Below, in pieces: positions 33,683 through 42,485 of a DNA stretch of 64,000 nucleotides (position 1 is its first letter; each line of letters opens with the position of its first letter). A model generated the notes under the pieces. The model was not told where the DNA came from. It did not search any database and worked only from the letters and a program-made list of their open reading frames with translations. The stretch spans positions 62,001-126,000 of the forward strand of contig NZ_JAJNDA010000015.1 of assembly GCF_021026295.1 (NCBI RefSeq), read 5' to 3'. The stretch comes from Actinomycetospora soli. GTDB taxonomy: Bacteria > Actinomycetota > Actinomycetes > Mycobacteriales > Pseudonocardiaceae. Position numbers and translations under genes: made by a program.

Positions 33683-33719
33683 CCTCCTCGTGCCCGCATG
33701 TTCCTACAGAACGAGGAGG
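33683..33719. promoter_or_regulatory. Inverted repeat between PucR and SDR genes
   Basis: CCTCCTCGT (33683-33691) and ACGAGGAGG (33711-33719) flank a smaller dyad GTTC-N5-GAAC (33700-33712). The left arm coincides with the PucR ribosome site. Candidate PucR binding site or mRNA hairpin. Confidence 0.5.
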
Positions 33720-33802
33720 GCGCGGGTCACGGTCGCGTCAGCGGGCGGTCGTCCGGCGGAGCGGGGGAGCGCACCGTCGGGGCCGAAGAGGGGAGGTCCG
33801 CG

Positions 33803-34570
33803 ATGCCCGATCTACGGGGCCGGGTGGCCGTGGTGTTCGGCGCGGGGTCCAGCGGCGCGGCGATCAGCAACGGCCGGGCGGCCGCGCTGGCCTACGCGGC
33901 GGCGGGCGCGGCGGTCGTCGCCGTGGACCGGGACTCCCAGCAGGCGGAGCTGACCGCGCGGCTCGTCGTCGAGCAGGGCGGCCGGGCGACCGGCGTGGGC
34001 GCCGACGTGACCGTCGAGGACGACGTCGTCGTGGCCCTCGACGCCGCGGCCGGGGCCTTCGGCCCGGTGACGATCCTGCACAACAACGTCGGCGTCGCGA
34101 CGCCCGTCGGCCTCGTCGACCTGAGCCGCGCGGAGTGGGACGCCGCCCTGGCGGTCAACGTCAGCGGCGTCTTCCTCACCTGCAAGCACGCGGTCCCGCG
34201 CATGGTCGCCGCGGGCGGCGGCGCCGTGGTCAACGTGTCGTCGGTGGCCGCCATCCGCCACCCCGGCTACGACTACCCGGGCTACATGGCGGCGAAGGCG
34301 GCGGTCGACCAGCTGACGGTGTCGGTCGCCCTGACCTACGCCGCCCACGGCGTCCGGGCCAACGCCGTGCTGCCCGGGCTGATCGACACCCCGCTCGTGG
34401 GCGACCAGTTGGCCGACGAGGCCGCGGCCCGGGCCCGCCGCAGTCCCACCGGGCGGTGCGGCACCCCGTGGGACGTGGCCAACGCCGCCGTCTTCCTCGC
34501 CTCCGACGACGCGGCCTACGTCAACGGGGTGTGCCTGCCGGTGGACGGCGGCCTGACGGCGCGCTGCTGA
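33803..34570 (+). CDS. Short-chain dehydrogenase/reductase (PucR-linked)
   Basis: 255 residues. Cofactor loop VVFGAGSSGAAISNGRA is longer than usual, with an insert after the glycine motif; HNNVGVATPVG replaces NNAG; active site NVSSVAAIRHP and YMAAKAAVDQL; NAVLPGLIDTP and VNGVCLPVDGG complete a classical SDR. ATG at 33803 with GGGGAGG. Stop abuts the stop of the convergent BrkB gene with no base between. Confidence 0.88.
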   Translation: MPDLRGRVAVVFGAGSSGAAISNGRAAALAYAAAGAAVVAVDRDSQQAELTARLVVEQGGRATGVGADVTVEDDVVVALDAAAGAFGPVTILHNNVGVATPVGLVDLSRAEWDAALAVNVSGVFLTCKHAVPRMVAAGGGAVVNVSSVAAIRHPGYDYPGYMAAKAAVDQLTVSVALTYAAHGVRANAVLPGLIDTPLVGDQLADEAAARARRSPTGRCGTPWDVANAAVFLASDDAAYVNGVCLPVDGGLTARC

Positions 34571-35614
34571 TCACGGCGTCAGCGCGTCGTCGGCCTTGAC
34601 CGCGCCGCGGCGTCCCATCGGCGCGGCCGTGCCCGTCGTGGTGTCGGCCGCGGTCTGGTACTCCGACTCGGAGTTGACCTCGGCGCCGAGCAGCACGATG
34701 TAGCTGGTCAGGTACATCCAGAGCATGAGCACGATGACGCCGGCGAGCGCGCCGTAGGTCTTGTTGTAGCTGCCGAAGTTGTCGACGTAGACGCTGAACA
34801 CGACGCTGCCGACGACCCAGAGGACGGTCGCGAGCACCGAGCCGAGCGTGACCCAGCGGAAGCGCGGCGCGTCCCGGTCGGGCGCCGTCCGGTAGAGGAC
34901 GGCGAGGGCCACGACCACGAACAGCACGAGCAGGACCCAGCGCACGACCTGTCCCACGATCTGGCCGACGGGACCGAAGTAGTCGAGGACGATGGGTGCC
35001 ACGGCCACCAGGGCGATCGCGACGATCACGAAGACGACCGCTCCGAGGGTCAGCAGGAGCGCGAGGGCCCGCAGCTTCACGGCGCCGCGCGTCTCGGTCT
35101 CGTCGTAGGCGATGTTGATGGCGGCCATGAGGTTCTGGGTGCCGCTCGAGGCACTGAACAGGGCCGCGAGGGCGGCGATCACCAGACCCGTCGTCAGGCC
35201 GCCGGTGCTCGAGGTGACCACCGACTGCAGCTGGTCGGCGACCAGCGGCCGAGCGCTCTCGGGCAGGGCCGAGGTGATGCTCTCCAGCGTCCGGGCGGCC
35301 TCGGCCGGGTCGGCGACCAGGCCGTAGAGCGACACGAGCGCGATCAGGGCCGGGAAGATCGCGAGGAAGCCGAAGAACGCGACGCCGCCCGCGAGCATGC
35401 TGACGTTGTCCTTGCTGCCCTCGGCGAACGCGCGCCGCAGGATCTGCCACCAGCCCCGCGCCGGGATCTCGGTGGGCTTCTCGGCGTTCCCGCCCGGCGG
35501 GCGCTCCGGACGGTCGTCCGACCTCGATCGGTCGGTCGGCGGGTGCGGGTGGCGCACCCCCTGGGCGACGCTGCGGGCGACCAGCCCCGCGGCGAGCATC
35601 CTCGCTGGGTTCAT
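34571..35614 (-). CDS. YihY/YhjD-type membrane protein
   Basis: 347 residues. SMLAGGVAFFGFLAIFPALIALVSLY and YGALAGVIVLMLWMYLTSYIVLLGAE are the family's first and last conserved helices (given here in pieces); six membrane helices total. An N-terminal cytoplasmic segment of about 55 residues (RSRSDDRPERPPGG) distinguishes it from the paralogue at 26913. Role unknown. ATG 35614 has only a weak ribosome site. Confidence 0.88.
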   Translation of the reverse strand: MNPARMLAAGLVARSVAQGVRHPHPPTDRSRSDDRPERPPGGNAEKPTEIPARGWWQILRRAFAEGSKDNVSMLAGGVAFFGFLAIFPALIALVSLYGLVADPAEAARTLESITSALPESARPLVADQLQSVVTSSTGGLTTGLVIAALAALFSASSGTQNLMAAINIAYDETETRGAVKLRALALLLTLGAVVFVIVAIALVAVAPIVLDYFGPVGQIVGQVVRWVLLVLFVVVALAVLYRTAPDRDAPRFRWVTLGSVLATVLWVVGSVVFSVYVDNFGSYNKTYGALAGVIVLMLWMYLTSYIVLLGAEVNSESEYQTAADTTTGTAAPMGRRGAVKADDALTP

Positions 35615-35643
35615 CGCCGCTGGTACCCGCGAGGGCGCGCGGG

Positions 35644-36297
35644 TCACCGTCGTCGTCGGGAGCTCTCCGCGGCGTCGTCGAGGGTGACCCCGACGTGGGC
35701 GTTCATCCACTCCGCCAGCGGATCCATCCGCCGCCAGGCGGCGGCCACGCGCTCGGCGACGGCGGGGGTGTGCAGCTCCTCCGACGGCTCCCACGCGGTG
35801 TGGGCGTAGAGCGCGCGGTGGCGCAGCAGGTCGAGGCGCGGGTGGTCGGGGTCGGTGCCGCGCGGCCGCGTCTTCAGCCGGTCACCGCCGATCGCGAACC
35901 CGTCGTCGTGCAGGGCGGCGACGAGGCGCTCCAGCTCCGGGCCGTGGCGCTCGTCGTCGACCGCCGCCCGGTAGCGCGCGACCTGGCCCGGGACCATGGC
36001 GTAGTAACCGGCCGCCACCATGATCCCGTCGGCCGAGACCTGGACGTAGTGGGCGCCCGCGGTGGCGCCGCACTGCGTCTTGTAGGGCACCTTGTCCTTC
36101 GAGAACCGCACGTCCCGGTACGGCCGGAAGATGCGGCCCTCGCCGAACTCGGGCTCGAGGGCCAGCAACAGGGCCTGCATGGGCGCCCGCACGTGGTCGT
36201 CGTAGAGGTGCCTGTGGTCCTGCCAGTAGGCCTTCGAGTTGTCGGCCTCGAGGCCCTCGTAGAAGTCGACCGCCGCGTCGCCGAACCCCGTGAACAC
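35644..36297 (-). CDS. DUF2461 domain protein
   Basis: 217 residues, full length for the family: FTGFGDAAVDFYEGLEADN start, FRPYRDVRFSKDKVPYKT, and AGYYAMVPGQVARYR. Family function unknown. GTG start 36297 is preceded by TAGCGT (36311-36306) with an 8-base gap, so probably leaderless. 28 bases separate its 5' end from the helicase stop, so the pair could also be read together. Confidence 0.88.
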   Translation of the reverse strand: MFTGFGDAAVDFYEGLEADNSKAYWQDHRHLYDDHVRAPMQALLLALEPEFGEGRIFRPYRDVRFSKDKVPYKTQCGATAGAHYVQVSADGIMVAAGYYAMVPGQVARYRAAVDDERHGPELERLVAALHDDGFAIGGDRLKTRPRGTDPDHPRLDLLRHRALYAHTAWEPSEELHTPAVAERVAAAWRRMDPLAEWMNAHVGVTLDDAAESSRRRR

Positions 36298-36325
36298 GGT
36301 GGACGACGCTAGTACGGCCGGCGGC

Positions 36326-37732
36326 TCAGCGGCTGCGGCGTGCTCCCGAGCCGGCGGGCGACGCGGACTGGCCGCCCCGGGTGCCCCGACGACGACCGCC
36401 GCCGGTCGACTGACCGCCGGTGCCCTGGCCGGCGCCCTGCGGCGAGCCCCCGCCGCGACCGCCACGGCGGCGCGGCCGTCCGGAGCGCGAGGAGGTCCCC
36501 GACGACGGGCGGGACTGCTGCGGCGGTGCCTCGACCTCGGGCATCGCCGCGGGCGGGGCCGCCTCGCCGACCAGGTCGCGGATCTCGCGCGCACCCGGCG
36601 ACACCTGTGCCGTGCGGGGCTTGATCCCGGCCTGCCGCGTCAGCTTCGCGACGTCGGAGCGCTGGTCGGGCGCGGCGAGCGTGACCACGTCGCCGGCCGA
36701 CCCGGCGCGGGCGGTGCGCCCGGAGCGGTGCAGGTAGGCCTTGTGCTCGGCCGGCGGGTCGACGTGCACCACGAGGGCGACGTCGTCGACGTGGATGCCG
36801 CGGGCGGCGATGTCGGTGGCGACGAGGACGCGGACGTCGCCGTCGCGGAACCAGCCGAGGTTCCGGTCGCGGGCGTTCTGCGCGAGGTTGCCGTGCAGCT
36901 CCGCGGCCGGGATGCCGGAGGCGGCGAGCTTGCGGGAGAGCTTGCGCGCCGCGTGCTTGGTGCGGGTGAACAGCATCGTGCGGCCGAGGCCGCCCGCGAG
37001 CTCCTGCACGATCTGCGCGCGGTCGGCCGGCTGGACCGTGAAGACGTGGTGGGTCATGTCCGGCACCGGCTCGGCGGCACGGTCGACGCTGTGCGTCACC
37101 GGCGAGCGGAGGAACTCCTTCACCACCTTGTCGACCTCGCCGTCGAGCGTCGCCGAGAACAGCAGGCGCTGGGAGGTGGCCGGCGTGCGGCGCAGGAGGC
37201 GGCGCACGGCGGGGAGGAAACCGAGGTCGGACATGTGGTCGGCCTCGTCGAGCACCGTGACCTCGATGTGGTCGAGGTCGAGCACGCCCTGGCCGATGAG
37301 GTCCTCGAGGCGGCCGGGGCAGGCGATGAGGAGGTCGACGCCGCGGCGCAGCGCGTTCTCCTGCGGGCGCTGCCCGACGCCGCCGTAGACGACGGTCTGC
37401 TCGAGGCCGAGGGCCTCCGAGAGCGGGGCGAGAGCGTCGCGGACCTGGCTCGCGAGCTCGCGGGTCGGCAGCAGGATCAGCGCCCGCGGCCGGTTGGGGC
37501 GCGTCGGGGCGTCGCAGCGGGCGAGCTTCGCCAGCACGGGGAGCCCGAAGGCGAGGGTCTTGCCGGACCCGGTGCGCCCGCGGCCGAGGACGTCGCGTCC
37601 GGCCAGGGCGTCGGGGATCGCGGCGGCCTGGATCGGGGTGGGCTCGGTGATGCCGCGGGGGGCGAGGAGCTCGGCGATCGAGGGCGAGATGCCCAGGCCG
37701 GTGAATGTGGTGATGTCAGAGATGAGGAGCAC
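36326..37732 (-). CDS. DEAD-box RNA helicase
   Basis: 468 residues. RecA-like domains with all motifs: Q motif TPIQAAAIP, motif I GRTGSGKT, Ia PTRELASQV, DEAD, SAT, and HRSGRTARAG. The C-terminal ~90 residues are a Gly/Arg/Ser-rich RNA-binding tail. RhlE-like; unwinds structured RNA in ribosome assembly or decay. GTG at 37732 is the only reasonable start; no ribosome site is visible. Confidence 0.92.
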   Translation of the reverse strand: MLLISDITTFTGLGISPSIAELLAPRGITEPTPIQAAAIPDALAGRDVLGRGRTGSGKTLAFGLPVLAKLARCDAPTRPNRPRALILLPTRELASQVRDALAPLSEALGLEQTVVYGGVGQRPQENALRRGVDLLIACPGRLEDLIGQGVLDLDHIEVTVLDEADHMSDLGFLPAVRRLLRRTPATSQRLLFSATLDGEVDKVVKEFLRSPVTHSVDRAAEPVPDMTHHVFTVQPADRAQIVQELAGGLGRTMLFTRTKHAARKLSRKLAASGIPAAELHGNLAQNARDRNLGWFRDGDVRVLVATDIAARGIHVDDVALVVHVDPPAEHKAYLHRSGRTARAGSAGDVVTLAAPDQRSDVAKLTRQAGIKPRTAQVSPGAREIRDLVGEAAPPAAMPEVEAPPQQSRPSSGTSSRSGRPRRRGGRGGGSPQGAGQGTGGQSTGGGRRRGTRGGQSASPAGSGARRSR

Positions 37733-37877
37733 CTAGCGTCGGGGTGGGTCCGCCCGGGCGGTGCTCGCGCGTCGCGAGGGCCAGGCGGCGTGCGCGTCAC
37801 GCATCAGGGGGTGTCGCGCTCGTGACCGAGTGTCGCACGTTGATCGTCCGGGGTGCTCCCGAACGTGATGCTCGTCC

Positions 37878-38396
37878 TCAGCGGCGCACGCTGACGTGGA
37901 CGTGGTCGAAGTGGCCGCCGGTGGCGTCGGCCGGGTCGTAGACGCCCCCACCGTCGTACGGGCGGCCCCATCCGTCCTGGTCGGCGGTGCCGCGGTACCA
38001 GATGCGGCCCTGCCAGATGACGTAGCGCACGCGCAGTTCGGTGGCGTTCTCGCGCAGCCAGGACGCCATCGCCCACCCGGCGGCGAGCTCCTCGCCGACC
38101 GGGAAGCGGCCGGACCGCGTGGGGAAGAAGTCGCACGCGCGCCCGGCCGGGTGGTCGCTGGACGGGTTCCAGGCGTGCTCGGACCAGCAGCTCACCCCGC
38201 GCGGGTCGTCGTCGAACCGGGCGACGGCCGCGTCGTGCAGGCGGAGGGTGGTCGGCGTGAGGCAGCCCTCGCTCGTCGGGTCGGGCTCGCTGCACGGCTC
38301 GGGCGGCGGGGGCTGCACGACCTCCCACACGTCGGCGGCCGTGAACCCGCGGCTCTGCACGAACCAGATCGCCCCGGCGGCCAGCAGGGCGAGCAC
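37878..38396 (-). CDS. Membrane-anchored zinc peptidase-like (ARB_07466-like C-terminal domain) protein
   Basis: 172 residues from GTG 38396: one N-terminal membrane helix then an extracellular domain with SSDHPAGRACDFFP and GGHFDHVHVSV, the His/Asp zinc motifs of the LAS/MEROPS M15-like fold; four Cys probably form disulfides. The reading frame remains open upstream with a basic, helix-extending stretch (TRTATRALVAV) that has no ATG/GTG/TTG; an ATC codon at 38434-38432 sits 6 bases after TATCCT. The true start may therefore be non-canonical. Confidence 0.8.
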   Translation of the reverse strand: MLALLAAGAIWFVQSRGFTAADVWEVVQPPPPEPCSEPDPTSEGCLTPTTLRLHDAAVARFDDDPRGVSCWSEHAWNPSSDHPAGRACDFFPTRSGRFPVGEELAAGWAMASWLRENATELRVRYVIWQGRIWYRGTADQDGWGRPYDGGGVYDPADATGGHFDHVHVSVRR

Positions 38397-38508
38397 GAGG
38401 ACGGCGACGAGGGCACGGGTGGCGGTTCGGGTGATGTGTCCAGGATAGGAAGACCGGTGGTGATCCGGCGGTGAGTCGCCGGCCTTCCTGACGGCGGGTG
38501 GTGCGGCC

Positions 38509-38514
38509 TACGCT
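38509..38514 (+). promoter_or_regulatory. -10 box TACGCT for leaderless FmdB gene
   Basis: Ends 7 bases before the ATG at 38522. Confidence 0.5.
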
Positions 38515-38521
38515 CCGCCCC

Positions 38522-38752
38522 ATGGCCGTGTACGAGTTCCGATGCCGGGAGTGCGGGTCGACGTTCGAGGTGAACCGGCCGATGCAGCAGGCGGGCGACC
38601 CCGCGGCCTGCCCGGGCGGTCACGCCGACACCGTCAAGCTGCTGTCGACGGTCGCGCTCGGCGGGAAGGCCCGCACGGCGCAGCGTCCGGCCATGGCCCC
38701 GTCGGCTGGCGGTGGTGGCGGCGGGTGCTGCGGAGGCGGCTGCTGCGGCTGA
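38522..38752 (+). CDS. FmdB-family zinc-ribbon protein
   Basis: 76 residues. AVYEFRCRECGSTFEV and ACPGGH form the regulatory zinc ribbon; the tail is GGGGGGCCGGGCCG, adding four Cys. Small family members are often annotated as putative regulatory or assembly factors. Start ATG at 38522 is leaderless. A strong hairpin follows at 38788. Confidence 0.88.
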   Translation: MAVYEFRCRECGSTFEVNRPMQQAGDPAACPGGHADTVKLLSTVALGGKARTAQRPAMAPSAGGGGGGCCGGGCCG

Positions 38753-38787
38753 CCGGCGCACACAGGTCGGAGGACGCCGACCTGACG

Positions 38788-38818
38788 GGCGAACCGGGTC
38801 GGAGCGACCCGGTTCGCC
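38788..38818. terminator. Bidirectional hairpin terminator
   Basis: GGCGAACCGGGTCG (38788-38801) and its exact inverse (38805-38818) with a GAG loop, between two convergent genes. No T-run. Confidence 0.7.
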
Positions 38819-38843
38819 TCACGTGGTCCGGACTGCGGCCGAC

Positions 38844-39185
38844 CTAGGGCGCCGGGACGGCCGGGACGGCGGGTGCCCCGGGCACGGCGGGCACGCTCGG
38901 GACGGCGGGCGCCCCGGGCACGGCGGGCACATCCGGCACCGCGGGCGCTCCCGGGACGGCCGGTACCGACGGAACTGCCGGTGCCCCCGGTACTGCCGGT
39001 GCCCCCGGTACGGCCGGTGCCCCCGGTACGGCCGGGGCGCCGGGGACGGCCGGGACCGTCGGCGGCGTGACCTGCCCGGCCACGGCCGCCGTGGCAGGCA
39101 GGACGGCCGCACCGGCGACGGGCGCGGCCACCACGGCCGCGCCGATCGCCACCGTGGCGGCAGCGGCCAGGATCTTGACGCGCAT
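38844..39185 (-). CDS. Secreted elastin-like low-complexity protein
   Basis: 113 residues. Signal peptide MRVKILAAAATVAIGAAVVA ending near AGAA, then almost only Val, Pro, Ala, Gly: about nine GAPAVP/SVPAVP/DVPAVP hexapeptide units. This composition resembles elastin-like disordered polymers. ATG 39185 has GGGGGAAG upstream. No family function known; likely cell-wall or secreted. Confidence 0.75.
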   Translation of the reverse strand: MRVKILAAAATVAIGAAVVAAPVAGAAVLPATAAVAGQVTPPTVPAVPGAPAVPGAPAVPGAPAVPGAPAVPSVPAVPGAPAVPDVPAVPGAPAVPSVPAVPGAPAVPAVPAP

Positions 39186-39460
39186 GCTTCCCCCGATCGC
39201 CGTACGCCGCTGGGGCGTCCGCCCCAGAACTCGGCGATCACGAGCAAACGCGGCGTGCGTGATCGCGACAAGTGACGGCGACACGCCGCACTCGATCGTG
39301 CGGATCGGGTCGTCGGCGCTTGTCGGGGACTACGGGCTGTGTATGCGGGACCCGACGCGGCGCGGCGAGGCCGCGCCTGCCCGGCCCCGCCGCCGGCGGA
39401 CACCGGTCGTCGCGCAGATTGCTCGCCATCGAGTCGCAGGTCCGGTGGCGGTCGCGGCGA

Positions 39461-39466
39461 TATCGT
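39461..39466 (+). promoter_or_regulatory. -10 box TATCGT of MntR-like gene
   Basis: Ends 7 bases before the ATG at 39474; leaderless. Confidence 0.5.
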
Positions 39467-39473
39467 GGCGCGT

Positions 39474-40145
39474 ATGGACGGCGGGCACTCGGCGGCGGTC
39501 GACGATTACGTCAAGGCCGTCTACAAGCTCGTCGAGACCGAGGGCACGGCGACGACGTCCCGGCTCGCCCTGCGCCTCGGCCTCTCCGCGTCGTCGGTCT
39601 CTGGGATGGCGCGCAAGCTTGCCGACCTCGGGCTGGTCGAGCACCGTCCCTACGCCGGCCTGACCCTGACCGAGGCCGGCCGTCGACACGCGCTGTCCAT
39701 GCTCCGCCGGCACCGACTGATCGAGACGTTCCTCGTGCAGGAGCTCGGCTACGGCTGGGACGAGGTGCAGGACGAGGCCGAGGTGCTCGAGCACTACGTC
39801 TCGGACACGTTCCTCGCGCGCATCGACGCCAAGCTCGGGCACCCCGAGGTCGACCCGCACGGCGACCCCATCCCCGACGCCGACGGGCGCACCGTCGAAC
39901 AGGACGCCCGCGCCCTCGCGGTCCTGGAGCCGGGACGCACCGCCCGTCTGGTCCGGGTCGACGAGGAGGACCCCGCGGTCCTGCGGCACCTGAAGGAGCG
40001 CGGCTTCGGGCTCGGCACCGAGGTGCTCATGCGCGGCCGGCACCCGTTCGGCGGCTCGTTCGTGGTCTCGCTGGGCGGCGACGCGGAGGAACACCTGCTC
40101 GGCCCCGAACTCGCCGCGGCGATGTGGGTGGCGCACGCGGAGTAG
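39474..40145 (+). CDS. DtxR/MntR family metal-dependent regulator
   Basis: 223 residues. HTH (LALRLGLSASSVSGMARKLADLGLVEH), dimerisation/metal domain and a C-terminal SH3-like domain. In the ancillary site DtxR has Cys in EAC-x2-EH; here it is EAEVLEH, a Glu at the Cys102 position, and Asp11 stands where MntR has Asp8. Both favour a manganese (MntR-like) rather than iron (IdeR-like) sensor, though the Glu11 of MntR is Lys here. DPHGDPIP is the conserved family loop. Leaderless ATG. Confidence 0.87.
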   Translation: MDGGHSAAVDDYVKAVYKLVETEGTATTSRLALRLGLSASSVSGMARKLADLGLVEHRPYAGLTLTEAGRRHALSMLRRHRLIETFLVQELGYGWDEVQDEAEVLEHYVSDTFLARIDAKLGHPEVDPHGDPIPDADGRTVEQDARALAVLEPGRTARLVRVDEEDPAVLRHLKERGFGLGTEVLMRGRHPFGGSFVVSLGGDAEEHLLGPELAAAMWVAHAE

Positions 40146-40175
40146 GTCGCGACCGGGCGTCGCGGGGCCGACCTC

Positions 40176-42305
40176 CTAGGTCGAGGCGCGGAGGACGAGG
40201 AGCCGGCCGTCGTCGAGACAGGTGACCACCGCTTCCACCCCGCGCATCCCGACGCTGGTGGGGGAGCCGCAGGCGGGCACCGTCGCGGTGACGGTGTCGG
40301 TGGCGGTGTCGATCACCGACACGGTGCCGTCGTCGACGTTGGCGGTGTGGAGGTGTCGACCGTCCGGCGTGTAGCTGACGTGCTGCGGACCCCGGCCGAC
40401 GGACACGGTCGCGAGCACCCGGTCGGTGCGTGCGTCGAGGACGTCGACGGTGCCGGCGTCGTAGTTGACCACCGCGACCCGCTCGCCGTCGGGGGAGACG
40501 GCGAGCGCGTGCGGGCTGCGGCCGACGGGCACGGTCGCCCGCGCCGCGCCGTCGGGGCCGAACGACGTCACGAGGTTCGACTCGTGGTTCGCCACGTAGA
40601 TGCCGTGGGGGCCGAAGGCGATCCAGTGCGGGTTCGGGCCGACGGGGATGCGGCGGACCACGGCGTTCGCCGACAGGTCGACCACGTCGATGGAGCCGGT
40701 CGCGTGGCTCGGCACCCACAGCGTGCGCTGGTCGGGTGCCACCGCGAGCGCGTACGGCTCCCGGTCCACGGGGATCGTGGCGGTGACGGCGTTCGTCCGG
40801 GTGTCGACGACGTGGACGACGTCGCCGCCGCGCTCGTCGTAGCAGCTGACGAAGGCCCGGGCGCCGTCGGCGCTCAGGGCGACGAAGCGAGGTGTCGCGA
40901 CCGGCATGGGAATGGTGGCGACGACCGCCCGGCGATCGAGGTCGATCACCGAGACGACCCGGGCGTCGCGGTTGGCCAGGTAGCCGGTGCGGCCACCGGG
41001 GGCGACGGCGAGATAGCCCGGGGTGGGCGGCGTGGCGATCGTGCCGGCCACGGCGGGCACCGCCAGGCTGACGGGCACGCTCGGTCCCGCCGCCGGGGCG
41101 GGGGCCGGCGACGCGGCCGCCGGTTCACGGTCGGGGGCGAGCGCCGCCGCGAGGACCACGGCGAGCACGACGACCAGGGCGATCGCGACGACGACGAGGA
41201 CCGGTCGGTCGCGCAGCCAGCCCGCGACGTCGGTCCGGGACACCCGCACGGTGGTGCCGTCGCGTCGGAACCGCTGGGGACGGGCGACCGGCGGCGCGCC
41301 ACCCTGCGGGCGGACCGGCGCGAACACCGGCGGCGGGATCCGCGCCGGCGACGTCGGCAGCGGGGATTCGGGGGTGTCGAGGGGCTGAGGTGCCGTGGTG
41401 CTCGAGTCCGGTCCGGAGACCAGGGTGGGAGCGGACCGGCGACCCGCGACGGCCACCGCGGGCGTGCGTTCCCGGGTGGGGGCTGCCTCGACGGCGCGCC
41501 GGGCGGCGTCCGCGAGCGCACCCGCCGTCGGGAAGCGGTCCCCCGGGTCCTTCGCCATCCCGGTGGCGACGACGTCGTCGAGGGCCGCGGGGAGCCACGG
41601 CCGACCGTCGCTCGGGCGGGGTGGGGCGAGATCGAGGTGGGCGTACATGAGCGCGGGCAGGCTGTCGCCCTCGAAGGGCGGCCGGCCGGTCAGGCACTGG
41701 TGGAGCAGGCAGGCGAGCGAGTAGACGTCGGCCCGGCCGTCGATGGAGCGGGACGTGAAGCGCTCGGGCGCCATGTAGTCGAGCGTCCCGACCGTGGAAC
41801 CGGTGCCGGTCAGCCCGGCGGCCGTGTGGCCGATGGCGTGCGCGATGCCGAAGTCCACGACGTAGACGAAGTCGCGGGGCGTCACGAGGACGTTCGACGG
41901 CTTGACGTCGCGGTGCACGAGGCCGTCCGCGTGGGCGGCGTCGAGGGCGTCGGCGACCTGCACCACGAGGTCGACGGTCCGACGCGCGGGCAGCGGACCG
42001 TCGTCGGAGAGCAGGCGGGCGATCGTCACGCCGTCGTCGACGAGCCGCATGTCGATGAACAGCCGACCGTCGATCTCGCCGTAGTCGTGGATCGGGATGA
42101 TGTGGGGGTCGCGCAGGCGGGCGACCACGCGGGACTCCCGACGGAACCGGGCGAGGAACTCCTCGTTGCCGCCGAAGAGTTCGGGCAGCAGCTTGAGCGC
42201 GACCACGCGGTCGCGATCGACGTCCACGGCCTCGAAGACGTCGCCCATGCCCCCGGACCCGATGAGGCGGCCGAGCCGGTACCGGCCGAACTCCCGACCC
42301 TCCAT
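40176..42305 (-). CDS. Ser/Thr protein kinase with extracellular YVTN beta-propeller
   Basis: 709 residues. Kinase at ~8-270: GSGGMGDVFEA P-loop, Lys38 (VALKLL), HRDVKPSN with Asp133, DFG at 151, APE. A Pro-rich juxtamembrane region, one membrane helix (~369-391) and a C-terminal propeller from ~416 with repeats like VIDLDRRAVVATIPMP and AVSPDGERVAVVNYDAGTVDVLD. Architecture parallels mycobacterial PknD (kinase-TM-propeller) but with YVTN rather than NHL repeats. GGGGGGC precedes the ATG. Divergent from a PEBP gene, 180 bases between starts. Confidence 0.93.
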   Translation of the reverse strand: MEGREFGRYRLGRLIGSGGMGDVFEAVDVDRDRVVALKLLPELFGGNEEFLARFRRESRVVARLRDPHIIPIHDYGEIDGRLFIDMRLVDDGVTIARLLSDDGPLPARRTVDLVVQVADALDAAHADGLVHRDVKPSNVLVTPRDFVYVVDFGIAHAIGHTAAGLTGTGSTVGTLDYMAPERFTSRSIDGRADVYSLACLLHQCLTGRPPFEGDSLPALMYAHLDLAPPRPSDGRPWLPAALDDVVATGMAKDPGDRFPTAGALADAARRAVEAAPTRERTPAVAVAGRRSAPTLVSGPDSSTTAPQPLDTPESPLPTSPARIPPPVFAPVRPQGGAPPVARPQRFRRDGTTVRVSRTDVAGWLRDRPVLVVVAIALVVVLAVVLAAALAPDREPAAASPAPAPAAGPSVPVSLAVPAVAGTIATPPTPGYLAVAPGGRTGYLANRDARVVSVIDLDRRAVVATIPMPVATPRFVALSADGARAFVSCYDERGGDVVHVVDTRTNAVTATIPVDREPYALAVAPDQRTLWVPSHATGSIDVVDLSANAVVRRIPVGPNPHWIAFGPHGIYVANHESNLVTSFGPDGAARATVPVGRSPHALAVSPDGERVAVVNYDAGTVDVLDARTDRVLATVSVGRGPQHVSYTPDGRHLHTANVDDGTVSVIDTATDTVTATVPACGSPTSVGMRGVEAVVTCLDDGRLLVLRAST

Positions 42306-42485
42306 CGCGCCCCCCGTGGATCTCGTCCCGCGGACAGCGTCGACGCCCGCCTGTGATCCGCGCAACCATCTCGCAGGACGCGCCGCCCGTGGGTCGGTTC
42401 CGGCAAGTGCATGGAGACGCTCCTCCTCGGGGAAGAGAGCCCTGTAGTTCGCGGGAATCGTCCGCGACCGACCGAGGAGGACCCC

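Noticed and set aside
38844..39185. Repeats considered as a CRISPR array
   Set aside because: Units are short, in frame and without unique spacers; they encode a repeated peptide with a signal peptide.
40176..42305. Kinase gene as a PknD orthologue
   Set aside because: Domain order matches, but the propeller repeats look like YVTN rather than NHL, so no orthology is claimed.
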